Shown piece by piece: positions 17,783 through 26,852 of a stretch of DNA of 64,000 nt (its first letter is position 1; the number at the start of each line of letters is the position of its first letter). The DNA is from Streptomyces sp. R28 (GTDB taxonomy: Bacteria; Actinomycetota; Actinomycetes; Streptomycetales; Streptomycetaceae): the NCBI RefSeq assembly GCF_041052385.1, contig NZ_CP163439.1, forward strand, positions 8,297,001 to 8,361,000, in the 5' to 3' direction. The notes under the pieces are model-generated. The model was not told where the DNA came from. It worked only from the letters and a program-made list of their open reading frames with translations, and searched no databases. Both the position numbers and the translations under genes were made by a program.

Positions 17783-20700
17783 TCAGGCGAGCAGTTCGAC
17801 TTCCGACACCACCGCCTCACCGTCGAGCACCAGGCGGTACTTCCCGTACGTACCCGGAGACCCCACGGAGAACGCCCGTGTCTGCCGGTCCCAGGCGAAG
17901 GACTCCCCGGCGCGCTTGTCGAGGGTCCGCCACGTGGTCCCGTCGTCCGACCCCTGGAGCGTCCAGCCGGTCGGCGCCTTCGTCCGGTCCGACGGCGATG
18001 TCAGCGTGTACTGCACGGCCTTGGTGCGCCCGGACGCCGGAAGATCCAGCGAGGAGACACTCGCCTCGGTCGCCGACGTGTTGTCGAACAGCGCCCCGTC
18101 ACCCTTCAGCACATCCGCCCGCGGCACGGGCACCTCGTCGTCCTGGGTGATCGACACCGGCGCCGCGTTCTTGCCGGTGCCCCACGACGAGGGCCGCGGC
18201 CCCATGTCGAAGTCCAGGACGCCGCCCTTCGCGATCAGCGAGTGGGGGAGTGAAGTCGACCTCCAGGGAACGCCGTTGACCCTCAGGCCCTGCACATACA
18301 CATTGCGCGCGCTGTTCTTCGGCGCCCTGACGACCAGTTCGCGGCCGTTCTCCAGATGGACCGTCGCCTTGGTGAACAGGGGTGACCCGATGGCGTACTC
18401 GCCACTGCCCATCACCAGCGGATAGAAGCCGAGCGCGGAGAACAGGAACCAGGCCGACTGCTCGCCGTTGTCCTCGTCGCCGTGGTAGCCCTGCCCGATC
18501 TCGCTGCCGACGTACAGCCGCGACAGCACCTCGCGGACGTTCCTCTGCGCCTTCCAGGGCTGCCCGGCCGCGTCGTACATGTAGATGGCGTGGTGGGCGA
18601 CCTGGTTGGAGTGGCCGTACATGCCCATCCGCACGTCCCGCGCCTCCGTCATCTCGTGGATGACACCGCCGTAGGAGCCTACGAAGTCGGGCGAGGCCGT
18701 CTCCGGGGTGGCGAAGTACTCGTCGAGTTTGTCCCCGAGGCCGTCGCGGCCGCCGTAGAGGTTGGCCAGGCCCCGGCTGTCCTGCGGGGCGGTGAACGCG
18801 TATCCGTAACCGTTCGTCTCGGTGTAGTCGTACCCCCACACGCGCGGGTCGTACTTCGAGGACTCGACGCGCCAGTCGCCCTTCTCGCCGCGGCCCTGGA
18901 AGAAGCCGGCCTTGGTGTCGAAGAGGTTGACGTAGTCCTGGGCGCGGTTGAGGAAGTACTCCGACTCCTCCCTGTAGCGCTTCTCGCCCGTCTCCCGGTA
19001 CAGGGCCCGGCCCATCCGGGCGATGCCGTAGTCGTTGAGGTAGCCCTCCAGCGCCCAGGACAGGCCCTCGTGCGTCTCGGTGCTCGTATAGCCGAGGAAG
19101 GGCGAGGTCGCCATGCCCTTGCGGCCCACGCCCGACGACGGGGGCACCACGGTCGCGTTCTTCATGGCCGCGTCGTACGCCGACTTCGCGTCGAAGTCCA
19201 CGCCCTTGACGTACGCGTCCGCGAAAGCGACGTCCGAGGACGTGCCGGTCATGAGGTCGGCGTAACCGGGGGAGGACCAGCGGGAGGTCCAGCCGCCGTC
19301 CTTGTACTGCTGCACGAAGCCGTCGACCATCTCGCCCGCCTGGCCGGGCGTCAGCAGCGAGTACGCCGGCCACGTGGTCCGGTAGGTGTCCCAGAAGCCG
19401 TTGTTCACGTACACCTTGCCGTCCACGATCTTCGCCCCGGTGTGCGTCGGGGTGTCGGGACCCGGCATCGGGGAGAACGGGGACGCGTACTGGTCCTTCG
19501 AACCGACCTTCTCGAAGCCGGAGTTGGGGTACAGGTACAGCCGGTACAGGCTGGAGTACAGCGTCGTCAGCTGGTCCGGCGTCGCGCCCTCGACCTCGAC
19601 CTTGCCGAGCAGCCGGTCCCACTGGCGCTGGGCGCGCGACTTGACGGTGTCGAAGGAGGTGCCGTCGGGGATCTCCTGACGCAGGTTGTCCTTCGCCTGG
19701 TCGACGCTGATGAGCGAGGTCGCGAGGCGCAGCGTGACGGTCCGGTCGTCGGCCTTGAACCGCAGGTATCCCTTGACTCCGCTCGCCGCTCCGTCCGTCA
19801 CCGGCTTGTCGAAGACGCCGTACACGAACAACCGTGTCGCACCCGTCGACAGCCCGGACTTCACGTCCGAGTAGCCGGTGACGATCCCGTTCTCCTGGTC
19901 GAGCGTGAGGCCCGCCTGGTCGGTCACGTTGTCGAAGAGGACGCTCGCGTCGTCGCCCGGGTAGGTGAAGCGCAGTGCCGCCGCGTGGTCGGTCGGGGCC
20001 ATCTCCGCCCGCAGCCCGTTCTCGAACCGCACCCCGTAGTAGTACGGCCGCGCGGTCTCGTTCTCGTGCCGGAAGGCCAGCTCGCGCGTCTCACGGCCGG
20101 TGTCCGGGGTGCCGGAGGCGGCCGAGGGCATCACCTGGAAGGTCTGCCGGTCGCCCATCCAGGGGCTGGGCTCGTGGCTGGCGCTGAACGCCTGGATCGT
20201 CGGCAGGTTGTCGGCGTTGTTCGCGCGTGCGTAGTCGTACAGCCAGCTCAGCGAGCCGGCGTTCGTCACCGGCGTCCAGAAGTTGAAGCCGTGCGGCACG
20301 GCCGTCGCCGGGAAGTTGTTGCCGCGTGAGAATCCGCCGCTGGAGAGGGTGCCGCGGGTGGTGAGCGCGTAGTCGGACAGATGGGCCTTGGGCTTCTCGG
20401 GCGCGACGGACTTCAATGAGATGTCGTCCAGCCAGCCCCGGAACTTCGCCGGGCCCTTGGGGGAGTCGTACGCCACCAGGATCCGGTCGACGGTCCTGCC
20501 GGCCGCGACCGCCCCGATGTGCGAGGCGACGTTGTTCCACTGGTTGACGTACAGCACCTTGGCGGCGCCCTGCCCGCGCGGCGACAGCGGGAAGCCGTGC
20601 TGGTCGGTGGCGCCCAGGTCGCTCAGGTGGGTGCCGTCGGTGAAGGCCAGGTCGACCGAGACGTTCGTGGCGTCGTAGTCGAGGTCGCCGTCCGCCATCG

Positions 20701-21583
20701 ACGGGAAGACGCGGTAGGACAGCCGGGTGTCGCGGCCGACGGCCACGTTCACGTCGTAGACCTTGTTGTACGAGTACGCCCGCCCGTCCGCCGTATGCCG
20801 TCCGGCGTACCTGAGTGCCCGCTTGCCGGTGAAGCCCGCGCCCGCCTTCGCGGTCGGCGAGCCGCTCGGGCCGCGGTCGACGAGGGAGAGCATGTCCTGC
20901 GGGAGCGGGCCGTCATCGCCGCCCGTCGAGAACTGGACGTCGGCGAGCTGGAGGATGTCGGCGGCGCCGTTGTTCCTGGTGATTTCCAGCCGGAAGTGCT
21001 GGTACTCAGCCGGTTCCGCTATATCGTACGACTTTGTCTGGAACCGTTCGGTGAACATCTCGCCGGAGCGGGTGTCGAGGGTTTTCCACTCCTTGCCGTC
21101 CGTGGAGCCCTTCAGTGTCCAGTCCTGCGGGTCGCGCTCGGTATGGTCATTGGCCGAGGTGAGCGCGTATTCAGCTACCTTCACCTGTTTGTCCAGGTCG
21201 AACTCCACCCACCCGGTGGGTTCGAAGACCAGCCATTTGCTGCTCGGCTCCCCGTCGGCGAGGTTCTCCTTCACCTCCCCGCCGCCGGTGTTCTCGCCGC
21301 TCGCCCGTACGTCCGTGACGTGGTCGGTCACATTGCCCGGAATGCCGCTGCTGTAGCCGCCGTCGACACCCGAGGCCCGCTTGCCGCCGTCCGGCGCGGT
21401 GTCGACGGTATTGAGCCAGTCGGGTGCCGGATCGCCCGCCTCGAACGAGGACACGAACTCCCGGTCGGCCGTCGCGGGCGCCTCGGGCAGGGCGACCGCC
21501 GCGCCCTGCGAACCCACGGCCAAACAAAAGGCGGCCGTCGACACGACCGCCGTACCCCATCTGTGCCGAGCTCTCTGCTGCAT
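17783..21583 (-). CDS. Secreted GH92 alpha-mannosidase with F5/8-type C modules
   Basis: Large exo-acting alpha-mannosidase of 1266 aa. A signal peptide spans about residues 1-35 (cut near GAAVALPEA). An F5/8 type C carbohydrate-binding module (about 70-205) and a lectin-like beta domain precede the GH92 catalytic region, which begins near YALTTRGTLSSGG and contains the HGDEDNGEQSAW motif with the general acid Glu. A second F5/8-like module ends the protein. GH92 enzymes need calcium and trim alpha-mannose from yeast mannan or N-glycans. I prefer ATG 21583, preceded by GGGAGGG, over the TTG at 21622, which overlaps the operator at 21609-21620. That operator suggests LacI-type repression. Confidence 0.94.
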   Translation of the reverse strand: MQQRARHRWGTAVVSTAAFCLAVGSQGAAVALPEAPATADREFVSSFEAGDPAPDWLNTVDTAPDGGKRASGVDGGYSSGIPGNVTDHVTDVRASGENTGGGEVKENLADGEPSSKWLVFEPTGWVEFDLDKQVKVAEYALTSANDHTERDPQDWTLKGSTDGKEWKTLDTRSGEMFTERFQTKSYDIAEPAEYQHFRLEITRNNGAADILQLADVQFSTGGDDGPLPQDMLSLVDRGPSGSPTAKAGAGFTGKRALRYAGRHTADGRAYSYNKVYDVNVAVGRDTRLSYRVFPSMADGDLDYDATNVSVDLAFTDGTHLSDLGATDQHGFPLSPRGQGAAKVLYVNQWNNVASHIGAVAAGRTVDRILVAYDSPKGPAKFRGWLDDISLKSVAPEKPKAHLSDYALTTRGTLSSGGFSRGNNFPATAVPHGFNFWTPVTNAGSLSWLYDYARANNADNLPTIQAFSASHEPSPWMGDRQTFQVMPSAASGTPDTGRETRELAFRHENETARPYYYGVRFENGLRAEMAPTDHAAALRFTYPGDDASVLFDNVTDQAGLTLDQENGIVTGYSDVKSGLSTGATRLFVYGVFDKPVTDGAASGVKGYLRFKADDRTVTLRLATSLISVDQAKDNLRQEIPDGTSFDTVKSRAQRQWDRLLGKVEVEGATPDQLTTLYSSLYRLYLYPNSGFEKVGSKDQYASPFSPMPGPDTPTHTGAKIVDGKVYVNNGFWDTYRTTWPAYSLLTPGQAGEMVDGFVQQYKDGGWTSRWSSPGYADLMTGTSSDVAFADAYVKGVDFDAKSAYDAAMKNATVVPPSSGVGRKGMATSPFLGYTSTETHEGLSWALEGYLNDYGIARMGRALYRETGEKRYREESEYFLNRAQDYVNLFDTKAGFFQGRGEKGDWRVESSKYDPRVWGYDYTETNGYGYAFTAPQDSRGLANLYGGRDGLGDKLDEYFATPETASPDFVGSYGGVIHEMTEARDVRMGMYGHSNQVAHHAIYMYDAAGQPWKAQRNVREVLSRLYVGSEIGQGYHGDEDNGEQSAWFLFSALGFYPLVMGSGEYAIGSPLFTKATVHLENGRELVVRAPKNSARNVYVQGLRVNGVPWRSTSLPHSLIAKGGVLDFDMGPRPSSWGTGKNAAPVSITQDDEVPVPRADVLKGDGALFDNTSATEASVSSLDLPASGRTKAVQYTLTSPSDRTKAPTGWTLQGSDDGTTWRTLDKRAGESFAWDRQTRAFSVGSPGTYGKYRLVLDGEAVVSEVELLA

Positions 21584-21608
21584 CAACGGGTACCCTCCCT
21601 GCGCACGG

Positions 21609-21620
21609 GACAACGTTGTC
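21609..21620. promoter_or_regulatory. LacI-type operator before GH92
   Basis: GACAACGTTGTC, a perfect 12-bp palindrome 26 bases before the GH92 ATG. On the coding strand it forms TTGACAACGTTGTC. It is identical to the site at 8086-8097 and close to the one at 45731-45742 before the mannoside importer. Confidence 0.72.
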
Positions 21621-21810
21621 AACTTCGCTGCGCAAGGATCAGTTGTGGCTCAAGTGCCAGGTATTGTCAAGGGTGTTGGCTGCGGCATTCGGGGCCTATG
21701 TAGCGGATTTTTCCGGCAAGCCGCCCACGGGGCGTTCATATTTCCGTGAGGTCTCAACTCGGAAAAGACCATCGGCCAAACTTGCATTCGATCTTGCTCC
21801 GCTGACGGGA

Positions 21811-21826
21811 AGTGGACTATACCTGT
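21811..21826. promoter_or_regulatory. DasR-like site before ngcE
   Basis: AGTGGACTATACCTGT matches the DasR-responsive element (A-C/G-TGGTCTAGACCA-C/G-T) at 12 of 16 positions, about 110 bases before ngcE. DasR is the GlcNAc-phosphate-responsive GntR regulator of chitin and aminosugar genes in Streptomyces, so the location makes biological sense. Binding is not proven. Confidence 0.4.
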
Positions 21827-21937
21827 CGGCACTTCATAAGATTCCGCACTTCCTGCACTACCCCAGCTTGACCCGATCGCGGTGCCGGCGAGGATCCGGT
21901 TCACCGCCTGAGTCCTGGAGAAGGCGAGGACTTGAGC

Positions 21938-23404
21938 ATGGGATCCACTTCCGCCGAGAACACTGAGAAGCACGGCTCCGCAGGTGTGGCGCGCCGCGAT
22001 CTGATCAAGCGGTCCGCCGCACTGGGTCTGATCGCCGTACCGACGATGAGTTTCCTGTCCGCGTGTGCCACCGGCGGTGGCGGCGGCGAGGAGAAGGAGA
22101 GCAAGGCGCCCGGCGGCGCGAAGTCCGCCACCAACCCGCTCGGCGTCGAGAAGGGCGTCGCCCTGGAGGCGTTCATCTTCAAGGGCGGCCTGGGCGACCA
22201 GTACGCCAAGGACGCGGAGGCCGACTACAAGGCCACGTACGGCGCCTCGGTCAAGCACACCGGCACCCAGCAGGTCGGCCCGAAGCTGACCCCGCGTTTC
22301 GCGGGCGGCAACCCGCCGGACGTCATCGACAACTCCGGCGCCGACCACCTGGACATGAACAAGCTGTCCACCCAGGGCCAGCTCCAGGACCTCCAGGCGC
22401 TGCTCGACGCCCCCTCGATGGACGACGCGAGCAAGAAGATCTCGGACGTCATCCACCCGAGCACCATCGAGAAGGGCAAGCACGGCGACACCTTCGACGT
22501 GCTCTACTACGCTTTCACCATCTACGGCACCTGGTATTCGCAGAAGGCCCTCGATGACAACGGCTGGGAATACCCCAAGAGCTTCGACGAGATGGTCAAG
22601 CTCTGCGGCGAGATCAAGAAGAAGGGCATCGCGCCCTGGACGTACGCCGGAAAGTATCCGTACTACGTCCACTTCAACCTGTTCGCCCAGATCGCCAAGA
22701 TCGGCGGCATGGACGGCTGGATCGCCATCGACAACCTTGAGCCCAATGCCTGGACCAGCAATGACGCGGTGAAGACGGTCGTCGAGCACTACGAGGAGCT
22801 GGCGGCCAAGAAGTACTTCCTTCAGGGCAGCCAGGGCCTGACGCACATTCAGTCGCAGACCGCCTGGAACAAGGGCAAGGCCATCTTCATCCCCAACGGC
22901 TCCTGGGTGGAGAACGAGGCGGCCCCGACCACGCCCAAGGACTTCCAGATGTCCGTCGGTGCCCTGTTCGACGGCTCCAGCGGCGACAAGATGCCGCACG
23001 GCACCCTGCGCGCCGAGCCCAGCGAGCCGTACATCGTGGCCAGCAAGGGCAAGAACCCGGCCGGCGGCATGGAACTGCTGCGCCTCATGCTGTCCAAGAA
23101 GCACGCGCAGAACTTCGCCAAGCTGGTGAAGTCCCTCACCTGTGTCGTCGACGCCACCGAGGGCATGAGCCTCTCGCCGGGCCTCGCCTCGGCGAGCAAG
23201 TCGTTCAAGGACGCCGGCGACAACATCATCAGCCTCCAGCTCCAGGAGTGGTACCCCGCGCTCACGGACGAGAAGATCGGCGGTCTCACCGGGCAGCTGC
23301 TCACCGGTGAGATGAACGCGGCCGACTGGATCAAGAAGACGCAGGCATACGCCGACGCCGTGGCGAAGGACGACTCCGTGAAGAAGTTCAAGCGCGAGAA
23401 GTAA
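21938..23404 (+). CDS. ngcE: N-acetylglucosamine/chitobiose-binding lipoprotein NgcE
   Basis: Extracellular solute-binding protein of 488 aa for a CUT1 importer. The N terminus has a twin-arginine motif (ARRDLIKRSAALGL) and a lipobox (LSAC near residue 43), so a Tat lipoprotein. The body resembles NgcE of Streptomyces olivaceoviridis, which binds GlcNAc and N,N'-diacetylchitobiose. The call rests on that resemblance and on the conserved ngcEFG-rok7B7-xylFGH gene order. ATG 21938 follows a GAGGA site; an in-frame TTG six bases earlier is less likely. Followed by two permease genes but no ATPase gene. Confidence 0.9.
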   Translation: MGSTSAENTEKHGSAGVARRDLIKRSAALGLIAVPTMSFLSACATGGGGGEEKESKAPGGAKSATNPLGVEKGVALEAFIFKGGLGDQYAKDAEADYKATYGASVKHTGTQQVGPKLTPRFAGGNPPDVIDNSGADHLDMNKLSTQGQLQDLQALLDAPSMDDASKKISDVIHPSTIEKGKHGDTFDVLYYAFTIYGTWYSQKALDDNGWEYPKSFDEMVKLCGEIKKKGIAPWTYAGKYPYYVHFNLFAQIAKIGGMDGWIAIDNLEPNAWTSNDAVKTVVEHYEELAAKKYFLQGSQGLTHIQSQTAWNKGKAIFIPNGSWVENEAAPTTPKDFQMSVGALFDGSSGDKMPHGTLRAEPSEPYIVASKGKNPAGGMELLRLMLSKKHAQNFAKLVKSLTCVVDATEGMSLSPGLASASKSFKDAGDNIISLQLQEWYPALTDEKIGGLTGQLLTGEMNAADWIKKTQAYADAVAKDDSVKKFKREK

Positions 23405-23453
23405 GAGCCCGGTCAGACACAACGGCACTCAAGGGGAAGGGCCGGGAAGCACC

Positions 23454-24377
23454 ATGCAGCACGGCAAATACCGATTCATCGTGGGCTTCCTGGCCCTGCC
23501 CGTCATCGTCTACGCGGTCTTCGTGATCTCGCCGTTCGTCCAGGCCTTCCAGATCTCGCTGACCGACTGGTCGGGGCTCGTCGGCACGGCGAAGTTCGTC
23601 GGATTCGAGAACTTCGAAAAGCTGTGGCACAACGAGGACTTCTGGAACGCGCTGTGGCACAACGTCTACATGCTGGTCGCGGTGCCGATCGTGACGCTGG
23701 GGCTCGGCCTGTTCTTCGCCTTCATGCTCAATGTCGGCGGAAAGCGACGCAAGAACGAAGTCATCACCGGGGTCGCGGGTTCTAAGTTCTACCGTTTCGT
23801 CTTCTTCTTCCCGCAGGTCATCTCCATCACCATCATCGCCGTCATCTGGTTCAACATCTACAACCCGGACCCGCAGGACGGCATGCTCAATTCCCTGCTG
23901 GGCGCGGTCGGTCTGGACAGCCTCCAGAACGCCTGGCTGGGCGAGAAGAGCATGGCCCTGCTGTGCATCATGGCGGTGATGATCTGGTCCCACGTCGGCT
24001 TCTACGTCGTGCTGTTCTCGGCGGCGATGGCCTCCATCCCGCGGGACATCTACGAGGCGGCGCTGCTGGACGGCGCGGGCCGCTTCCCCACCTTCTTCAG
24101 GATCACCCTGCCGCTGCTGTGGGACACCGTGCAGACCGGCTGGGTGTACATGGGCATCATCGCCCTGGACGGCTTCGCCCTGGTGCAGATCATGTCGGTC
24201 AACATGGGCGGCCCCGACGGCGCCACGGACGTCATGCCGCTGCGCCTGTATCTGACGGCGTTCCGCGACAGCCAGTTCGGCTACGCGTCCGCGATGGGCG
24301 TCGCGATGCTCATCGTCACCATGACGTTCGCAGTGCTCACGATGCGCTTCGCGCGGCGTGAGCGGATCGAGTTCTAG
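23454..24377 (+). CDS. ngcF: ABC importer permease NgcF
   Basis: CUT1 membrane subunit, 307 aa, with six predicted transmembrane helices (first GFLALPVIVYAVFVISPFV) and the ATPase-docking EAA loop EAALLDGAGRFPTFFRITLP. It forms the NgcEFG channel with NgcG. A 49-base gap separates it from ngcE, with an AAGGGGAAGG site before ATG 23454. Confidence 0.9.
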   Translation: MQHGKYRFIVGFLALPVIVYAVFVISPFVQAFQISLTDWSGLVGTAKFVGFENFEKLWHNEDFWNALWHNVYMLVAVPIVTLGLGLFFAFMLNVGGKRRKNEVITGVAGSKFYRFVFFFPQVISITIIAVIWFNIYNPDPQDGMLNSLLGAVGLDSLQNAWLGEKSMALLCIMAVMIWSHVGFYVVLFSAAMASIPRDIYEAALLDGAGRFPTFFRITLPLLWDTVQTGWVYMGIIALDGFALVQIMSVNMGGPDGATDVMPLRLYLTAFRDSQFGYASAMGVAMLIVTMTFAVLTMRFARRERIEF

Positions 24378-24391
24378 GGGTACGGGGCGAC

Positions 24392-25321
24392 ATGACGACG
24401 GACACGAACACCGAAACGGTCACCAAGGCGGACGAACCCCGTCCGAGCGTCACCAAGAAACTGGGCGCGACCGACGGCCGCAGCTCCGAGGGCGGCGTCC
24501 TCCATGTCTTCTCGCACGGCATGCTCGTCGTGTGGGCGCTGATGGTCGGCGTGCCGCTGCTGTGGGTGCTGTGGAGCTCCTTCAAGACGAGCAACGGCAT
24601 CCTCTCCGACCCCTGGGGGCTGCCGACCTCGCTGCACTTCGAGAACTGGGCCAACGCCTGGAACAAGGCGAACATGGGCCAGTACTTCCTCAACACCGCG
24701 ATCGTGGTGGGCGGTTCGGTGACCGGCACGATGGTGCTGGGCTCCATGGCCGCGTACGTGCTGGCCCGGTTCACCTTCCCGGGCAACCGGTTCATCTACT
24801 TCATGTTCGTGGCCGGCATGTCCTTCCCGGTGTTCATGCTGGTCATCCCGCTGTTCTTCGTCCTGCGGGACTTCCCGGGCAGTTCGCTCCTCGCGACGTA
24901 CCAGGGACTGATCCTCGTCTACATCGCCTATTCGCTGCCCTTCACGGTCTTCTTCATGACCGCGTTCTTCCGCACCCTGCCGACGTCGGTCGCGGAGGCG
25001 GCGCTGATCGACGGCGCTTCGCACACGCGTACGTTCTTCCAGGTGATGCTGCCGATGGCCAAGCCGGGTCTGATCAGCATCGGCATCTTCAACTTCCTGG
25101 GGCAGTGGAACCAGTACCTGCTGCCGATGGTCCTCAACCAGAACGAGGACAAGTACGTGCTCACCCAGGGCCTGGCGATGATCGCCCTGCAGCAGGGCTA
25201 CGAGAACGACTGGGGCGCCCTGATGGCCGGCATGATGATCGCGATGCTGCCGGTGCTGATCGTCTACTTCATCTTCCAACGGCAGGTGCAGGCGGGTCTG
25301 ACGGCCGGTGCGCTGAAGTAA
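24392..25321 (+). CDS. ngcG: ABC importer permease NgcG
   Basis: Second CUT1 membrane subunit, 309 aa, MalG type. A polar N terminus of about 40 residues precedes six transmembrane segments, the first near VFSHGMLVVWALMVGVPLLW. The EAA loop is EAALIDGASHTRTFFQVMLP, and the C terminus is the usual FQRQVQAGLTAGALK. It starts 15 bases after ngcF. A strong terminator follows, so ngcEFG is one unit. Confidence 0.9.
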   Translation: MTTDTNTETVTKADEPRPSVTKKLGATDGRSSEGGVLHVFSHGMLVVWALMVGVPLLWVLWSSFKTSNGILSDPWGLPTSLHFENWANAWNKANMGQYFLNTAIVVGGSVTGTMVLGSMAAYVLARFTFPGNRFIYFMFVAGMSFPVFMLVIPLFFVLRDFPGSSLLATYQGLILVYIAYSLPFTVFFMTAFFRTLPTSVAEAALIDGASHTRTFFQVMLPMAKPGLISIGIFNFLGQWNQYLLPMVLNQNEDKYVLTQGLAMIALQQGYENDWGALMAGMMIAMLPVLIVYFIFQRQVQAGLTAGALK

Positions 25322-25367
25322 ACGCTCTCTGTTCGCTCCACCGTAAGCACCACATCACCCCACGTCA

Positions 25368-25402
25368 CGCGTGAGCCGCCCCACACGGGGACGGCTCACG
25401 CG
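25368..25402. terminator. Terminator after ngcG
   Basis: CGCGTGAGCCG (25368-25378) pairs with CGGCTCACGCG (25392-25402), with an inner CCCC/GGGG stem and an ACAC loop; 47 bases after the ngcG stop. Confidence 0.85.
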
Positions 25403-25531
25403 CGCGTGCGCACACTCCCGGATCCGGTTCAACCTCTTGACGGGAGGCAACCCGAACGGCTCAGCTTAGAGTTCACTAGTTGGACACGTAACGGGGCCTC
25501 GTCGAAGCGGTCCCGCGCGCAGGAGGTCGTC

Positions 25532-26731
25532 GTGGAGACTCCGGGGTCGCAGTCGTCGCTGCACCGAGCCAACCTGGAACGGGTGGTCCGGGCCGTCCGG
25601 CTGGCCGGATCCCTCACCCAGGCGGAGATCGCGAGGACGACGGGTCTGTCCGCGGCGACCGTCTCCAACATCGTCCGGGAGCTCAAGGACGGCGGAACAG
25701 TCGAGGTCACGCCCACTTCGGCGGGTGGCCGCCGGGCCCGCAGCGTCTCGCTGAGCGGGGACGCCGGGATCGTCATAGGGGTCGACTTCGGCCATACGCA
25801 TCTGCGCGTCGCGGTCGGGAACCTCGCCCACCAGGTACTGGCCGAGGAGTCCGAGCCGTTGGATGTCGACGCCTCCTCGGCGCAGGGCTTCGACCGGGCC
25901 GAACAGCTGGTCAACCGGCTGATCGAGGCGACCGGCGTCGACCGGTCCAAGATCGCCGGAGTGGGTCTGGGTGTGCCCGGCCCGATCGACGTCGAGTCCG
26001 GCACCCTGGGCTCCTCCGCGATCCTCCCGGGCTGGATTGGCACCAAGCCCGCCGAGGAGCTGCGCGGTCGGCTGGGCGTGCCCGTGCACGTGGACAACGA
26101 CGCCAACCTGGGTGCCCTGGGGGAGATGGTGTGGGGCAGCGGGCGGGGCGTGCGGGACCTGGCGTACATCAAGGTCGCCAGCGGTGTCGGCGCCGGTCTG
26201 GTCATCAACGGCAAGATCTACCGGGGCCCGGGTGGCACTGCGGGAGAAATCGGGCATATTACTCTTGATGAATCCGGCCCGGTCTGCCGCTGTGGAAACC
26301 GGGGCTGCCTGGAGACCTTCGCGGCCGCGCGCTATGTGCTCCCGCTGCTCCAGTCCAGTCATGGCACCGATCTGACGATGGAAGGCGTCGTACGGCTGGC
26401 CAGGGACGGAGACCCGGGCTGCCGTCGGGTGATCGCCGACGTCGGCCGTCACATCGGCAGTGGAGTCGCCAATCTCTGCAATCTCCTGAACCCGAGCCGC
26501 GTGGTCCTGGGCGGTGATCTCGCCGAGGCCGGTGAGCTGGTGCTCGGGCCGATCCGGGAGTCCGTCGGCCGCTACGCCATCCCCAGCGCGGCGCGTCAAC
26601 TGTCCGTTCTCCCCGGGGCACTTGGTGGTCGTGCGGAGGTGCTCGGCGCGCTGGCGCTCGCGCTCAGCGAGATGGGCGATTCAACCCTTTTGGACGGCAC
26701 GCTGCACGCGGCCACTCCTGTCTTCACTTAG
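25532..26731 (+). CDS. rok7B7: ROK-family transcriptional regulator, Rok7B7-like
   Basis: Regulator of 399 aa. An N-terminal winged-helix domain (about residues 10-70, with SLTQAEIARTTGLSAATVSNIVREL) is fused to a ROK sugar-kinase-like domain. The ATP-type motif reads GVDFGHTHLRVAVG, and the zinc-site Cys cluster CRCGNRGCLETFA is intact. The location between ngcEFG and xylFGH matches Rok7B7 of S. coelicolor, reported to affect xylose transport, carbon control and antibiotic timing. I chose GTG 25532 because AGGAGG lies six bases upstream; a longer frame from 25406 would add about 42 atypical residues. Confidence 0.9.
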   Translation: METPGSQSSLHRANLERVVRAVRLAGSLTQAEIARTTGLSAATVSNIVRELKDGGTVEVTPTSAGGRRARSVSLSGDAGIVIGVDFGHTHLRVAVGNLAHQVLAEESEPLDVDASSAQGFDRAEQLVNRLIEATGVDRSKIAGVGLGVPGPIDVESGTLGSSAILPGWIGTKPAEELRGRLGVPVHVDNDANLGALGEMVWGSGRGVRDLAYIKVASGVGAGLVINGKIYRGPGGTAGEIGHITLDESGPVCRCGNRGCLETFAAARYVLPLLQSSHGTDLTMEGVVRLARDGDPGCRRVIADVGRHIGSGVANLCNLLNPSRVVLGGDLAEAGELVLGPIRESVGRYAIPSAARQLSVLPGALGGRAEVLGALALALSEMGDSTLLDGTLHAATPVFT

Positions 26732-26740
26732 AGAACGGAT

Positions 26741-26752
26741 GGCACCGTTGCC
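26741..26752. promoter_or_regulatory. Possible operator before xylF
   Basis: GGCACCGTTGCC, a 12-bp inverted repeat with one mismatch (arms GGCA-C/GTTGCC), between the ROK gene and xylF and about 20 bases before a TTGACG element at 26774-26779 that may be the xylF -35 box. No good -10 follows. Candidate only. Confidence 0.3.
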
Positions 26753-26852
26753 AACCCGTTAAGGATTTACTTCTTGACGTCGCACGTGTGGCCGAGTTGA
26801 CTTCCAGCCACCTCGGCCGCAATGTCGCGGCCTCGTCAGGGAGGTTTCTGAA

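Larger units (their letters stand above)
21584..21937. other. Divergent promoter region between GH92 and ngcE
   Basis: No gene is seen in this 354-base gap. It holds the ribosome site and LacI-type operator of the GH92 gene near 21590-21620, a TTGACA on the minus strand near 21660, and a DasR-like site for ngcE at 21811-21826. The section 21700-21860 is less G+C-rich than the flanking genes, as is usual for promoters. Confidence 0.7.

Noticed and set aside
21584..21622. TTG start of the GH92 gene 13 codons upstream
   Set aside because: It would overlap the operator, and the added residues spoil a good signal peptide; ATG 21583 has GGGAGGG in front.
25406..25531. Longer N terminus of the ROK regulator
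   Set aside because: The extra residues do not resemble ROK proteins, and AGGAGG sits exactly before GTG 25532.
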